Shown: positions 9,297 through 17,717, counted from the stretch's first letter. The stretch: 64,000 nucleotides of DNA from Alkalibacterium iburiense (GCF_039521845.1 NZ_BAAACW010000017.1:12111-76110); one strand, 5' to 3'. Translations and numbers: made by a program. The notes: generated by a model not told the origin, from the letters alone.

Positions 9297-9353
9297 AGAT
9301 ACACCTCTATTCTTCACTATCTTCCTACGTGTGTTATTTATCTATACATGACA

Positions 9354-9407
9354 TCTAACACTCTTAGCTTACCTATAATGATGTCTATACATAAGCCAAG
9401 AGTGTTA
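9354..9407 (-). repeat. 17-bp inverted repeat between argR and recN
   Basis: CTAACACTCTTAGCTTA against TAAGCCAAGAGTGTTAG, one mismatch, 20-base loop. It follows the argR stop, but no T run follows on either strand. It may attenuate or stabilise the mRNA rather than terminate transcription. Confidence 0.6.
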
Positions 9408-9413
9408 GGTCGT

Positions 9414-9863
9414 TTAAATAAAGGATATGATTCTTCTCTGGAAACGATTGGAACTGTCTTCATCCCGACAAATAACAAGGACCGTGTCGTCTCCTGATAT
9501 ACAGCCAAACACTTCTTGGTATTTAGCCGTTTCTATTAAGGTGCCCAATGCAAAGGCATTTCCCGGAAGAGTTTTAATCAGCACAAATTCCTTTTGAGTG
9601 TCAATGGAAACAAAGGCATCTTTCAAGAGACGTCCCAATTTTTTCGAAATGTTGTAATTCATTTCCGGCGGCAGATTGTACTGATAACCTCCGCCTTTCG
9701 CAGGCACTTTTATTAATTGCAGTTCTTTAATATCTCTTGAAATAGTGGCTTGAGTGACTTCAATGCCTCTATCTTGCAAAATAGCTACAAAGTCTTCTTG
9801 TTTTCTAATTGTTTCTTGTTGGACTAATTGTCTAAGCAATTGGTGCCGTTCTTTCTTTTTCAA
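9414..9863 (-). CDS. argR: arginine repressor ArgR
   Basis: Arginine-sensing regulator of arginine synthesis and breakdown genes. The 149 residues show an N-terminal winged helix (VTQATISRDIKELQLIKVP) and a C-terminal hexamerisation/arginine-binding domain with LPGNAFALGTLIE and GCISGDDTVLVICRD. The TTG start is preceded by GAGGAG at 9 bases. Length is typical. Its neighbours recN and tlyA match the order in many Bacilli. Upstream AT-rich dyads suggest autoregulation. Confidence 0.95.
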   Translation of the reverse strand: MKKKERHQLLRQLVQQETIRKQEDFVAILQDRGIEVTQATISRDIKELQLIKVPAKGGGYQYNLPPEMNYNISKKLGRLLKDAFVSIDTQKEFVLIKTLPGNAFALGTLIETAKYQEVFGCISGDDTVLVICRDEDSSNRFQRRIISFI

Positions 9864-9906
9864 GCTCCTTCACTCCTCTATGCTCGATGACTACTGGATT
9901 TAGACC

Positions 9907-9963
9907 AGTATAAATATACAGTATACTCTATTTAATTATACTTCTTTTTTAGTAAGGTTCCAA
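9907..9963 (-). promoter_or_regulatory. argR promoter with candidate ArgR operator
   Basis: On the minus strand TTGGAA (9963-9958) and TATAAT (9940-9935) are 17 bases apart, a strong sigma-A promoter. Immediately downstream (about 9930-9907) lies an AT-rich dyad with AGTATACT and ATTTATACT halves, similar in style to ARG boxes. The operator part is inference. Confidence 0.6.
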
Positions 9964-10031
9964 TCATTAGCTTTGTTCTTAATCATTTATATTAATCATT
10001 CTATGCATAGAAGGGATGGCTCTGTCACCTA

Positions 10032-10853
10032 TTACAGGGATTCATCTGTTTCCTTGAACACGATATTTTGGGTTGCTTGTTCGAGATGCTTCTCTTTAGT
10101 CAGTTCTTTTAAAGAGGTATTCCGAATATACGCAAGGAACTCTGTGTTCCCTTTTCCACCTTTTATAGGCGACGGTATAACCTCTTCCACTAAGAAACCT
10201 AAATCATAAAGATAATGAATGAGGGTCTCTACTACACGTCGGTGAACCTGTCCGTCTGTAATGATTCCCCCTTCACCTACCTCTTCACGGTCTGCTTCAA
10301 ATTGAGGTTTGATTAAAGCCACAACCTCTCCTTCTTTTTCCAATATCGTTTGAAGGACAGGGAATATCTTTGTTAAGGAGATAAAGGAAACATCGATAGT
10401 AGCAAAAGTCGGCTTCCCTTTTTTAAAGTCTTCAACAGTCACATGTCTAAAATTCGTTTGCTCCATGACGACCACTCGCTCATCAATACGCAGTTTCCAT
10501 GCCAGTTGGTTTGTCCCTACATCTAAGGCATAAACTAAACGGGCTCCATTTTGTAAACAGACGTCTGTAAAACCTCCTGTGGATGCGCCAATATCCAATA
10601 CAATCTTATCCGTGAGGTCAATGGAAAAATGCGCGATGGCTTTTTCCAGTTTAAACCCACCTCGGCTCACATAGAGCTGTTCAGCTCCTTTAATATAGAC
10701 TACTGTATTAAAGGGCCACTTTTCACCAGAGGTCTGGATTTGTTCTTCTTTTTCCGTATAGGCTTTTCCTGTCATGATGAGTCGTTTGGCTTTTTCTCGG
10801 TCTTCTGCCCAGCCTTGTTGAATGAGTAATTCATCTGCACGCACTTTTTTCAT
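10032..10853 (-). CDS. tlyA: TlyA family rRNA (cytidine-2'-O)-methyltransferase
   Basis: Predicted 2'-O-methyltransferase of ribosomal RNA, often annotated as hemolysin A. An N-terminal S4 RNA-binding domain (VRADELLIQQGWAEDREKAKRLIMTG) is followed by an FtsJ-like fold with SAM motif DIGASTGGFTDVCLQNGA, VYALDVGTNQL and IKPQFEA. 273 residues, usual length. It sits 12 bases downstream of ispA within the nusB-to-recN cluster. Confidence 0.93.
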   Translation of the reverse strand: MKKVRADELLIQQGWAEDREKAKRLIMTGKAYTEKEEQIQTSGEKWPFNTVVYIKGAEQLYVSRGGFKLEKAIAHFSIDLTDKIVLDIGASTGGFTDVCLQNGARLVYALDVGTNQLAWKLRIDERVVVMEQTNFRHVTVEDFKKGKPTFATIDVSFISLTKIFPVLQTILEKEGEVVALIKPQFEADREEVGEGGIITDGQVHRRVVETLIHYLYDLGFLVEEVIPSPIKGGKGNTEFLAYIRNTSLKELTKEKHLEQATQNIVFKETDESL

Positions 10854-10865
10854 TTAGACACCTCT

Positions 10866-11747
10866 TTAGTAAATAGCCAAAGAATCAATAAAGGAGGCTA
10901 AAATTTCCTCATCATAGTCTGTTTCTCTTGATTTAATCAGTCGATTTAAAGAGTGGGCATCTTTTAATCTCTCTTCGAAGTAAGCTCGAGCTTCTTCTAA
11001 GCCCAGTAGTGCCGGGTATGTGCTTTTACCTAATTTGGCATCGGCGCCAACTCGCTTGCCTAGCTCTTCTTGATCGCCTTCGACATCTAAAATATCATCT
11101 CGAATCTGATACGCTAAACCTAAAATATAGGCCATTTCAATTAAATCATTTAACGTGTCTTCTTTCACTTCTGCCAACACACCTCCAGCAAAAAAGGCAA
11201 AATGGATGAGCTGACCTGTTTTACGCGCATGAATCGCTTCTAATTCGTCTAGTGTTAAATCAGCATGTTCGCCATCCATATCTGCATGCTGGCCTCCAAC
11301 CATGCCTTCATTACCAGAAGCAAAGGCTAACTCTTTAATCAGTTTCACTTTTGTTTCAGCACTATGTTGACCCGTTGTCATCAGTTCAAAGGCTTTCGTT
11401 AATAGGGCATCTCCTGCCAGAATGGCAGTAGCTTCAGAAAAAGCAATATGGTTCGTTGGTTTCCCACGACGTAAATCATCATCATCCATTGCTGGAAGAT
11501 CATCATGAATGAGAGAGTAGGTATGAATCATTTCCAAGGCTGCTGCATAAGGAAAAGCTTTCTCTACCTCTTTATCAAAGGCTTTTACTATAGCAAACAG
11601 GATTAAGGGTCTTAATCTCTTTCCACCTGCTTCTATTGAATAACGCATAGATTCTTCTAATTGTGTGCCGCTTGCGTCTTTTACTTGGCTAATCATGTAA
11701 TCAATAAAAGCTGAGGTATACTGGTCAGTTAGTGTTTGAAATTTCAT
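10866..11747 (-). CDS. ispA: polyprenyl synthetase (farnesyl diphosphate synthase)
   Basis: Condenses isopentenyl diphosphate with allylic diphosphates to make short-chain prenyl diphosphates, precursors of undecaprenol and quinones. Both aspartate-rich motifs are present: DDLPAMDDDDLRRG and YQIRDDILD. The lipid-binding GGKRLRP motif is near residue 42 and GQHADMDGE in the middle. 293 residues, typical of IspA. It is preceded closely by xseB and followed by tlyA, so probably co-transcribed. Confidence 0.95.
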   Translation of the reverse strand: MKFQTLTDQYTSAFIDYMISQVKDASGTQLEESMRYSIEAGGKRLRPLILFAIVKAFDKEVEKAFPYAAALEMIHTYSLIHDDLPAMDDDDLRRGKPTNHIAFSEATAILAGDALLTKAFELMTTGQHSAETKVKLIKELAFASGNEGMVGGQHADMDGEHADLTLDELEAIHARKTGQLIHFAFFAGGVLAEVKEDTLNDLIEMAYILGLAYQIRDDILDVEGDQEELGKRVGADAKLGKSTYPALLGLEEARAYFEERLKDAHSLNRLIKSRETDYDEEILASFIDSLAIY

Positions 11748-11774
11748 AAGTTTCTCCTTTATATAATCTGATTT

Positions 11775-11987
11775 TTAATCCAGAATGTCTTCTTGGCCAT
11801 TCTCATTTATCATAGTCGTCACTGTTTTCTCAGCTTCTTCCACGATACGTTTGCAGTAACGGCTGAGCTTAATGCCTTCTTGGAACTGATCTAATGCTTT
11901 TTCTATAGGAACATCGCCTTGTTCCAGCTGATTAACGATGGATTCCAATTCTTTCATGGCTTCGTCAAAAGTTTTTTCGTTTTCCAT
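11775..11987 (-). CDS. xseB: exodeoxyribonuclease VII small subunit
   Basis: Small partner of XseA in the exonuclease that degrades single-stranded DNA. The 70-residue helical protein carries the family pattern FDEAMKELESIVNQLEQGDVPIEKALDQFQEGIKL. Its ATG overlaps the xseA stop by one base (TAATG), so translation is coupled. Confidence 0.95.
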   Translation of the reverse strand: MENEKTFDEAMKELESIVNQLEQGDVPIEKALDQFQEGIKLSRYCKRIVEEAEKTVTTMINENGQEDILD

Positions 11988-13339
11988 TAGTTTTCTTCCT
12001 CCCTCTCTTCAGTCGATTGCACTTGAGCAGTTATCTGGCCATCTGATACGGTAATGGCTAAGACATCATTTTCTTTGACTTGCTTAATGGATTTGACGAC
12101 TGTCCCTTCTGTCTGAGCAATCGCATATCCCCGGCTCAGTATTTTTAATGGGGATAGATAATCCAGCGAGTCGATTAAGTGATTGATTTGCTTGTCTTCA
12201 TTTTGTATGACCTGCTTTGTCGCTCGAGTGAGTTGATGCGTCAGTTGAGTGATGTCTCTGTTTGCTTGATTCAAATGAGCGGAGGGGTTGTACCCCTTCA
12301 ACTGCTGATTGAGCAAAGCCACCTGCTGTTTTTCATCTTTTACCTGCTGGTCAACAATCTGTATCAGTTGGGTCGTCAGCTGATCCAAATTCTGACTATA
12401 ACCGTCGTATAATCGTCTAGGCTGTCTGAAAATATAGGACTGTTCAAGTCGGTCTACTCGCTCCTTTTGATGTCTGATTAAAGCCGTCATCGCCTGTATG
12501 AGTCGTTGTCTGGTCAGGTCTATTTTTCCGTTTTCTTCAATCAAAACGGGAACAGCCAGTTCAGCAGCTGCAGTCGGTGTCGCTGCTCTGACATCTGCAG
12601 CCAAATCAGCTAGAGTCGTGTCCGTTTCATGACCCACTGAAGAAATAATAGGCGTTTGCGCGTGGGCAATGGCTAAAGCTACTCTTTCTTCGTTAAATGG
12701 AAACAGGTCCTCAAAAGAACCTCCCCCACGAGCAACAATCAGTGTGTCCAAGTCGCCCATCTGATCAGCTTGTCTGATACTGTTCACTATGGAATCAGCG
12801 GCTTTATCTCCTTGTACGACAGTCGGAAAAAGATACAGCTGGACAATCGGAAACCGTCTTTCAATGGTTGTGCGAATATCTTGGATCACTGCCCCGCTCT
12901 GACTGGTGATGATTCCTATTTTTTTAGGAAAACGGACAAGAGGTTTCTTCCGTTCCGCATCAAACCATCCTTCTTCTGCTAATTTTTTCTTCGTTCGTTC
13001 ATAAGCGGCGTATAACTGCCCCAGTCCCTCGGGTTCAATATGGTCAATGTATAATTGGTAGACGCCCGTTTTTTCATAAACAGACAAACGTCCGACTGCC
13101 AGTACGCTCATGCCTTCTTCAAGTTCAACAGCCAATCTTCTTTGTTCTTTTAAAAATAAAACGGCTGATAATTTGGCTCCCTGATCTTTAATGCTGAAAT
13201 ATTGATGACTGTTTCGTCTTTTGGGATTGTAATTCGATATTTCACCTTTAACAAATACCCTTTCTAAATAAGGGTCATAATCAAACTTTCGTTTCACGTA
13301 AGTGGTGAGCTGACTGACGGTTAAGTAGTCTTGTTCCAT
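11987..13339 (-). CDS. xseA: exodeoxyribonuclease VII large subunit
   Basis: Catalytic subunit of exonuclease VII. An OB-fold N-terminus (LTVSQLTTYVKRKFDYDPYL..VFVKGEIS) is followed by the nuclease core with GIITSQSGAVIQDIRTT, ARGGGSFEDLFPFN and SVGHETDTTLADLAADVRAATPTAAAEL, then a coiled-coil tail. An ORF extends 25 codons further upstream, but AGGAGG ends 10 bases before the ATG at 13339, which gives the family start MEQDYLTVSQL (450 residues). An ATG at 13348 is too close to the Shine-Dalgarno sequence. Confidence 0.95.
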   Translation of the reverse strand: MEQDYLTVSQLTTYVKRKFDYDPYLERVFVKGEISNYNPKRRNSHQYFSIKDQGAKLSAVLFLKEQRRLAVELEEGMSVLAVGRLSVYEKTGVYQLYIDHIEPEGLGQLYAAYERTKKKLAEEGWFDAERKKPLVRFPKKIGIITSQSGAVIQDIRTTIERRFPIVQLYLFPTVVQGDKAADSIVNSIRQADQMGDLDTLIVARGGGSFEDLFPFNEERVALAIAHAQTPIISSVGHETDTTLADLAADVRAATPTAAAELAVPVLIEENGKIDLTRQRLIQAMTALIRHQKERVDRLEQSYIFRQPRRLYDGYSQNLDQLTTQLIQIVDQQVKDEKQQVALLNQQLKGYNPSAHLNQANRDITQLTHQLTRATKQVIQNEDKQINHLIDSLDYLSPLKILSRGYAIAQTEGTVVKSIKQVKENDVLAITVSDGQITAQVQSTEEREEEN

Positions 13340-13394
13340 TGTTTTCATGCCTCCTTTTCCAAATATATAAAGAAGGGGTATATAAAAAGAGCAA

Positions 13395-13425
13395 AAAAAT
13401 AGAATGCCTCGCACACTCTATTTTT
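13395..13425 (-). terminator. intrinsic terminator between nusB and xseA
   Basis: On the minus strand AAAAATAGAGTG pairs with CATTCTATTTTT (one mismatch) and ends in seven T. It splits the nusB and xseA transcription units, at least partly. Confidence 0.75.
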
Positions 13426-13512
13426 CCGCCCTTACATACTGCCATCTCATTACTTTTGTATATGAACATCTAAATAGTCATACGCTGTTTGTTTCGTAGA
13501 CAGCTAACGTGC

Positions 13513-13992
13513 TTACATCTGATTAGCGATACTTTGAAGTACGCCGTTAACAAACTTACTTGCTTTTTCATCGTTGTACAGTTTAGTGAGCTCAATCGCT
13601 TCATTCATGACGATACGCTTATCCACTTCCGGCTGATAAAGCAGTTCATACACAGCCAGTCGCAGCAACAATAAGTTGGTTCGCTCCAAACGGTTCAGCG
13701 ACCACTTTTTTAAATTCTGACTAATGGCTTGATCAATCGCCTCTTTATTTGCCTGTACACCCGACACAAGTGTGTGAAGATAGCTCAAGGCATCTGTCAC
13801 GATGTTATCGGTGCTTTTATCTTCTGGTAAAACTAATGACATAGCCTCTTCAGGCGTTCTTTCTTCATTCAGTGTCAACGTGCTGTCTAAAGATAATTGA
13901 ATGGCTTCTTCAATCGTTAAATCTTCATGTGTAGATAGCTGGAAAAGAGACTGAAAGGCTTTTTCCCTAATTACACGCCTTACAGTAGTCAC
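13513..13992 (-). CDS. nusB: transcription antitermination factor NusB
   Basis: RNA-binding all-helical factor acting with NusE (S10) in antitermination of rRNA operons. The 159-residue product starts VRRVIREKAFQSLFQLS and has the conserved C-terminal region LNRLERTNLLLLRLAVYELLY..VVMNEAIELTKLYNDEKASKFVNGVL-like pattern. The GTG start overlaps the preceding TAG stop by one base (TAGTG) with GAGGAA upstream, so it is coupled to the asp23-like gene. A longer Glu/Leu-rich middle than in E. coli is normal for Lactobacillales. Confidence 0.94.
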   Translation of the reverse strand: MTTVRRVIREKAFQSLFQLSTHEDLTIEEAIQLSLDSTLTLNEERTPEEAMSLVLPEDKSTDNIVTDALSYLHTLVSGVQANKEAIDQAISQNLKKWSLNRLERTNLLLLRLAVYELLYQPEVDKRIVMNEAIELTKLYNDEKASKFVNGVLQSIANQM

Positions 13993-14408
13993 TATTCCTC
14001 ATCTTCTTCCGTATCCAAGTCTAATAAATCTTGGAAAACTGTTTTTTCAGGCACGATATCAGCAATATGGATGTTGACTTCTGCTAAAGTGATATCAGTC
14101 ATGTGCAGAACCTGCTCTCGTACCTTTTTTTGAATCGTTCGTGCTACTTTTGGAACGTTCACTCCAAATTTTAAGTAACAGTATATTTCGACTTTCAACC
14201 CATCTTCGTCGTTGACTAGATAGATGCCTTTTTTGTGGTTCGTTTTACCAAAAACATTCTTCATTTTCTTGGTTATCTTTCCTTGCATGGCATAAACGCC
14301 TTCTACTTCATTGGCCGCAAAGCCGGCAATGACTTCTAGTACTTCCGGAGCTACTTCAATTTCACCATAAGGATTGCTTCTGTTTGTGTCTCTTATTGTT
14401 TCAACCAT
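13992..14408 (-). CDS. Asp23/Gls24 family envelope stress protein (YqhY type)
   Basis: 138-residue DUF322/Asp23 protein. It has the repeated alpha-beta layout: YGEIEVAPEVLEVIAGFAANEVEGVYAM near the N-terminus and VNVPKVARTIQKKVREQVLHMTDI near the end. Position directly upstream of nusB matches Bacillus yqhY, linked there to acetyl-CoA carboxylase control. No lipid-synthesis genes are adjacent here. It follows efp by 36 bases. Confidence 0.88.
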   Translation of the reverse strand: MVETIRDTNRSNPYGEIEVAPEVLEVIAGFAANEVEGVYAMQGKITKKMKNVFGKTNHKKGIYLVNDEDGLKVEIYCYLKFGVNVPKVARTIQKKVREQVLHMTDITLAEVNIHIADIVPEKTVFQDLLDLDTEEDEE

Positions 14409-14444
14409 TCTCGTTCCTCCTTTTACTTCATAGCTTATATAGGT

Positions 14445-15002
14445 TTATGCGCGAGAATCATAGCTGCCTTCAGCCGTGTTAATCACAAGGACATCATCTA
14501 CGTTTACAAATAAAGGAACAGTTACGACAGCTCCTGTTTCTAATTTAGCTGTTTTCGATCCACCAGATGTCGTGTCTCCACGGATTCCCGGTTCTGTTTC
14601 TACAACTCTCAATTCGACCTTTTTAGGTAAGTCTACTCCTAAAACTTCAGATCCAAACATCATAATTTCGACATTCATGTTTTCTTTTAAAAATTTTGTT
14701 TCTTCAGTGATGCGTTCTCCAGGAATTTCTAATTGCTCAAAGGTCTCTGTATCCATAAACACGAAGTTTCCACCGTCTTCATATAAAAACTGCATCGTTT
14801 TGTGCTCGATATGCGCGGTTTCCATTTTTTCTCCAGCACGGAAAGTCTTATCTTGTAGAGCACCTGTACGCAAGTTTTTCAGTTTGGAGCGAACAAAGGC
14901 TGCTCCTTTTCCGGGTTTAACGTGTTGGAATTCGACTATTCTCCATAATCCCCCATCATATTGGATAGTTAATCCGGTTTTAAATTCATTTGTTGAAATC
15001 AT
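14445..15002 (-). CDS. efp: translation elongation factor P
   Basis: tRNA-like protein that relieves ribosome stalling at proline stretches. The 185 residues fold as three beta-barrels; visible motifs are VKPGKGAAFVRSKLKN with the loop Lys near position 32, MQFLYEDGGNFVFMD, and the C-terminal signature ETEPGIRGDTTSGGSKTAKLETG followed by VPLFVNVDDVLVINTAEGSYDSRA. ATG preceded by AGGAGG. It lies after the aminopeptidase P gene, as in Bacillus (yqhT-efp). Confidence 0.97.
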   Translation of the reverse strand: MISTNEFKTGLTIQYDGGLWRIVEFQHVKPGKGAAFVRSKLKNLRTGALQDKTFRAGEKMETAHIEHKTMQFLYEDGGNFVFMDTETFEQLEIPGERITEETKFLKENMNVEIMMFGSEVLGVDLPKKVELRVVETEPGIRGDTTSGGSKTAKLETGAVVTVPLFVNVDDVLVINTAEGSYDSRA

Positions 15003-15062
15003 TCATTTTCCTCCTAGTACTCAGTGCTTTATCATTCAAGAAGCCACACTTTTATGTAGTCT

Positions 15063-15068
15063 ATTGTA
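15063..15068 (-). promoter_or_regulatory. extended -10 upstream of efp
   Basis: On the minus strand CATGGTACAAT gives TGn plus TACAAT, about 60 bases before efp. No good -35 is seen. It may allow efp expression independent of the upstream peptidase gene. Confidence 0.4.
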
Positions 15069-15129
15069 CCATGATTCAGCCCGAAAACCTATTTTCAAGT
15101 GCATAAATTATGGCTCAACTGATGTGTGT

Positions 15130-16191
15130 TTACAGTTGAATTAACTCTTTGGAAACAGTCATCAAGTTTCTGTTTCCATCTTTAGTAATGAGCAAGTCAT
15201 CTTCAATTCTGACTCCACCTAGTCCTGGTATATAAATTCCCGGTTCATTCGTAATCACATTACCTTCTACTAATATTTTTTCATTACGGAAATGAATACC
15301 AGGCCCCTCGTGCACTTCTAACCCAATGCCGTGCCCTGTTGAGTGTCCGAACTGTTCCCCGTACCCTTTTTCAGTAATATAATCTCTTGCGACAGCATCC
15401 AATTCTTTCCCAGTGATTCCCGGCTTGGCTGCTTCAGTTACCCTTAAGTTGGCATCCAATACGATTTGATGAATTTTCTTAAGCTCTTCGCCCGGATCAC
15501 CTAAAGAAATTGTCCGTGTCATATCGGAAACATAGCCTTTATAGTAACAACCGAAGTCAAACGTGATCATATCGCCTTGTTCGATTTTCTTCTCACTCGC
15601 TACGCCATGAGGCATGGCTGAGCGTTTGCCACTTGCGACAATGGTGTCGAAGGATACGCTGGTTGCCCCTTTTTCTCGCATTAAGAAATCCAATTTGTTT
15701 GCGACTTCAATTTCCGTTACACCTGGTTTAATAAAATTCAGTATTTCTTCAAACGCATATTCCGTAATCTTAATGGCTTCTTGGATCGTTTCAACTTCAG
15801 CCTCTTCTTTAATTTCTCTCAGCGATTCGACTAAGCCACTTACAGGCTTCAATTGAGCGGATAGTTTATCTTTCAACATTTCATATGTTGAAAACGTCAC
15901 AAAGTCTTTTTCAAATCCTACTTCACTTATTCCTTTTTCCTGAAGAATTTTATCCACATCTTCATATGGATTGCCGCCATGTTTAATAATCTCAAACCCA
16001 ACGGCTTGTTCGGCCGCTTGTTCTGTGTATCTAAAGTCCGTAATAAAATACGCTTTCTCTTTCGTTATCAAGCTGACTCCCGCTGTCCCTGTAAAACCAG
16101 AGACATAACGTAAATTATATGAACTGGTAACTAATAATGCTTCTAATCCTTCTTCATTCAATTTTTTTTGTATTGCTGATACTCGTGACAT
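15130..16191 (-). CDS. aminopeptidase P family (Xaa-Pro peptidase, M24B)
   Basis: Metallopeptidase releasing N-terminal residues before proline. The 353 residues comprise a creatinase N-terminal domain (1-125) and a pita-bread catalytic domain with five metal ligands visible: Asp in MITFDFGCYYKGYVSDMTRT (two Asp), His in STGHGIGLEVHEGP, Glu in NEPGIYI and Glu in GGVRIEDD. It resembles Bacillus YqhT, next to efp there too. A second, distinct M24 gene (pepQ) lies at 31.2-32.3 kb. Confidence 0.92.
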   Translation of the reverse strand: MSRVSAIQKKLNEEGLEALLVTSSYNLRYVSGFTGTAGVSLITKEKAYFITDFRYTEQAAEQAVGFEIIKHGGNPYEDVDKILQEKGISEVGFEKDFVTFSTYEMLKDKLSAQLKPVSGLVESLREIKEEAEVETIQEAIKITEYAFEEILNFIKPGVTEIEVANKLDFLMREKGATSVSFDTIVASGKRSAMPHGVASEKKIEQGDMITFDFGCYYKGYVSDMTRTISLGDPGEELKKIHQIVLDANLRVTEAAKPGITGKELDAVARDYITEKGYGEQFGHSTGHGIGLEVHEGPGIHFRNEKILVEGNVITNEPGIYIPGLGGVRIEDDLLITKDGNRNLMTVSKELIQL

Positions 16192-16264
16192 ATAAACACC
16201 CTATTCTATTATTTTATTTCAACTGTCGTTTCTTTTCATTTATAGTAACAAACATTCCTTACTA

Positions 16265-16293
16265 ATTATAGCAAAGTGAAACTTAAATTTGAA
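16265..16293 (-). promoter_or_regulatory. sigma-A promoter of the aminopeptidase P-efp operon
   Basis: On the minus strand TTCAAA (16293-16288) and TGCTATAAT, an extended perfect -10 (16270-16265), are separated by 17 bases. The predicted leader is about 65 bases. Confidence 0.75.
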
Positions 16294-16299
16294 CCTTTC

Positions 16300-16576
16300 C
16301 TTATGAGGTACTCCTTATTTCGTGCTTTATTTTAAACCAATGATACGTTACTCTCAGCAAAACGAAGTCAACACAGTTAAGACATTGGAAAGTCGGTAGG
16401 ACTCTCTATCTTATACGCCCTCTCATCTAAACGATGACCCATTGCGGTCGCTTAACTATCTTTTATTCGACCGGTCACCCTCCCTACCTACTCGTGTCGT
16501 CTGATAAAACCGACTTATACGACCTGAATATACTTTTCTGACACTTTAGGTCGTATAAATGATTGCCATCAAAAGA
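16300..16576. other. non-coding region with nested inverted repeats, possible structured RNA
   Basis: No ORF here is supported. Two dyads stand out. AGTCGGT (16391-16397) faces ACCGACT (16509-16515) about 110 bases away, and TTATACGACCT (16516-16526) faces AGGTCGTATAA (16548-16558), 11 bp with a 21-base loop. Smaller stems lie between them (GACC-GGTC types). The layout suggests a folded RNA of roughly 150-190 bases, orientation unknown. It does not match the conserved cores of T-box, RNase P, tmRNA or SRP RNA that I know. Confidence 0.4.
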
Positions 16577-16600
16577 ACACCTACTCATCAAAGTAGGTGT
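16577..16600 (-). terminator. intrinsic terminator of the comG operon
   Basis: On the minus strand ACACCTACTT pairs with AGTAGGTGT around a short loop followed by TCTTTT. It overlaps the last codons of comGG. Confidence 0.7.
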
Positions 16601-16964
16601 CTTCATCTATTGGGGTCGTTTCTTCTATCACTGCTTCTGGCAAAATAAAAACAGACCGGCTCGTAAAATTGTTATTTAGGGTTGCTTCTATAGAATACTT
16701 TCGCTCCCCCGTTTGCTTAATTGTGACTGTTCCGTTTGAAAAAGCGAGACTCCCGCTGCTAATTGCTTCATTATCCTCATCCACTAATATCTGTTTGGTC
16801 ATTTCTATCATGGCCTTGGCTTCATAGGTTTGGCTAATCAGATTATACTGGACGACTTGGTGTTTAATGACCAGAGAAGCGGAAGTGATCAAAAAGGAAA
16901 TAAACAAAAGCAGCGCAAATGTAGACACTAAAATGCTCCCTTGATCGTCCTGTTTTAAATTCAT
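16581..16964 (-). CDS. comGG: ComGG-like competence pseudopilus protein
   Basis: Last gene of the comG operon; 127 residues with one N-terminal hydrophobic segment (ILVSTFALLLFISFLITSASLVI) after a short polar head, and a Glu/Asp-rich tail. ComGG proteins are poorly conserved and lack the strict prepilin motif, so the call rests mainly on operon position. The ATG overlaps the comGF stop by 4 bases. Other possibility: another minor pseudopilin. Confidence 0.75.
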   Translation of the reverse strand: MNLKQDDQGSILVSTFALLLFISFLITSASLVIKHQVVQYNLISQTYEAKAMIEMTKQILVDEDNEAISSGSLAFSNGTVTIKQTGERKYSIEATLNNNFTSRSVFILPEAVIEETTPIDEDTYFDE

Positions 16965-17437
16965 GGATTGGCCTCATTTACTTTAATATTAGCCGTAAAT
17001 TCTTCTCCATTATGAAACGTCACATTTAAACGCACGCGTTGATCGGATAGTTTTTCGTAATGTGCTTTTGAGACATTGATTAAAATGGGTTCATACCCAC
17101 CCGTTACACTGCGAATCATTTCATCTCTATTTAATCGATACGTAACAGTCACTCTTTTATTCGTTTTCTCATCAACCGTGTAGACTGACAAGCTGGTCTG
17201 AGTCATCTGCCTTAATTCTGATTCTTTCATATCATTCTCCATACTGTTCAGAAACAAATGCCATTCGATTTGACGGTCATCTTTAACAGAAGCTCGGACT
17301 GTTTTAAATTGAGTCAGAGCTAATGAAAAGAAAAGGACGCAAATGCTCATAATAGAAAGAGTGAGTAACACTTCTAATAAAGTGAAGCCTTCTTCTTTAT
17401 TCCGTCCATTTAATCGACTGGATTTTAGTTGACACAC
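16961..17437 (-). CDS. comGF: ComGF minor pseudopilin
   Basis: Minor component of the DNA-uptake pseudopilus. The prepilin-like sequence is NKEEGFTLLEVLLTLSIMSICVLFF, with Gly before Phe and Glu at +5. The remaining residues carry ComGF-type features (EWHLFLNSMENDMKESEL). A longer frame begins at 17470, but no Shine-Dalgarno precedes it; GTG at 17437 follows GGGAGG at 9 bases, giving 158 residues and a short leader. It overlaps comGE by 41 bases, normal for comG operons. Confidence 0.85.
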   Translation of the reverse strand: MCQLKSSRLNGRNKEEGFTLLEVLLTLSIMSICVLFFSLALTQFKTVRASVKDDRQIEWHLFLNSMENDMKESELRQMTQTSLSVYTVDEKTNKRVTVTYRLNRDEMIRSVTGGYEPILINVSKAHYEKLSDQRVRLNVTFHNGEEFTANIKVNEANP

Positions 17438-17717
17438 GTTCTTCTCCCTCCCAGATAATGGTGATAGCATTGGATTGATGTAGACTGTTGACTTCTACTC
17501 CATTGGAATGAAAAGACTCTTTTTTGACTCCTTCTCTCTCCCAAAATAAGGCACTTTCATATAAAAAACGTGTACTCTCAACCTGGGATTTAGCCAAGTT
17601 TCTTATTGAAAAAACACCCATGAAAAAAGGCAGGACAGCCCCCACAAAAAGAACGAGTATACTTAAACTGACTAGGCTTTCTAAAAGGACGAAGCCCTCT
17701 TCTCTAATCGTATTCAA
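17397..17717 (-). CDS. comGE: ComGE minor pseudopilin
   Basis: Short pseudopilin with REEGFVLLESLVSLSILVLFVGAVLPF, a prepilin signal with Glu at +5. The outer TTG (17738) lacks a ribosome site; the TTG at 17717 follows AAAGGA by 10 bases and gives a 106-residue protein with a compact leader. The gene starts inside comGD and ends inside comGF. Assignment rests on motif and operon order. Confidence 0.78.
   Translation of the reverse strand: MNTIREEGFVLLESLVSLSILVLFVGAVLPFFMGVFSIRNLAKSQVESTRFLYESALFWEREGVKKESFHSNGVEVNSLHQSNAITIIWEGEERVSTKIQSIKWTE

Noticed and set aside
14476..15144. 222-codon plus-strand open frame opposite efp
   Set aside because: Antisense shadow of the conserved efp gene, no ribosome site and no recognisable domain.
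16441..16500. T-box-like motif near the comG-aminopeptidase P gap (GGGAGGGTGACCGG on the minus strand)
   Set aside because: It lacks the TGGNACCGCG core and no synthetase or amino-acid gene follows.
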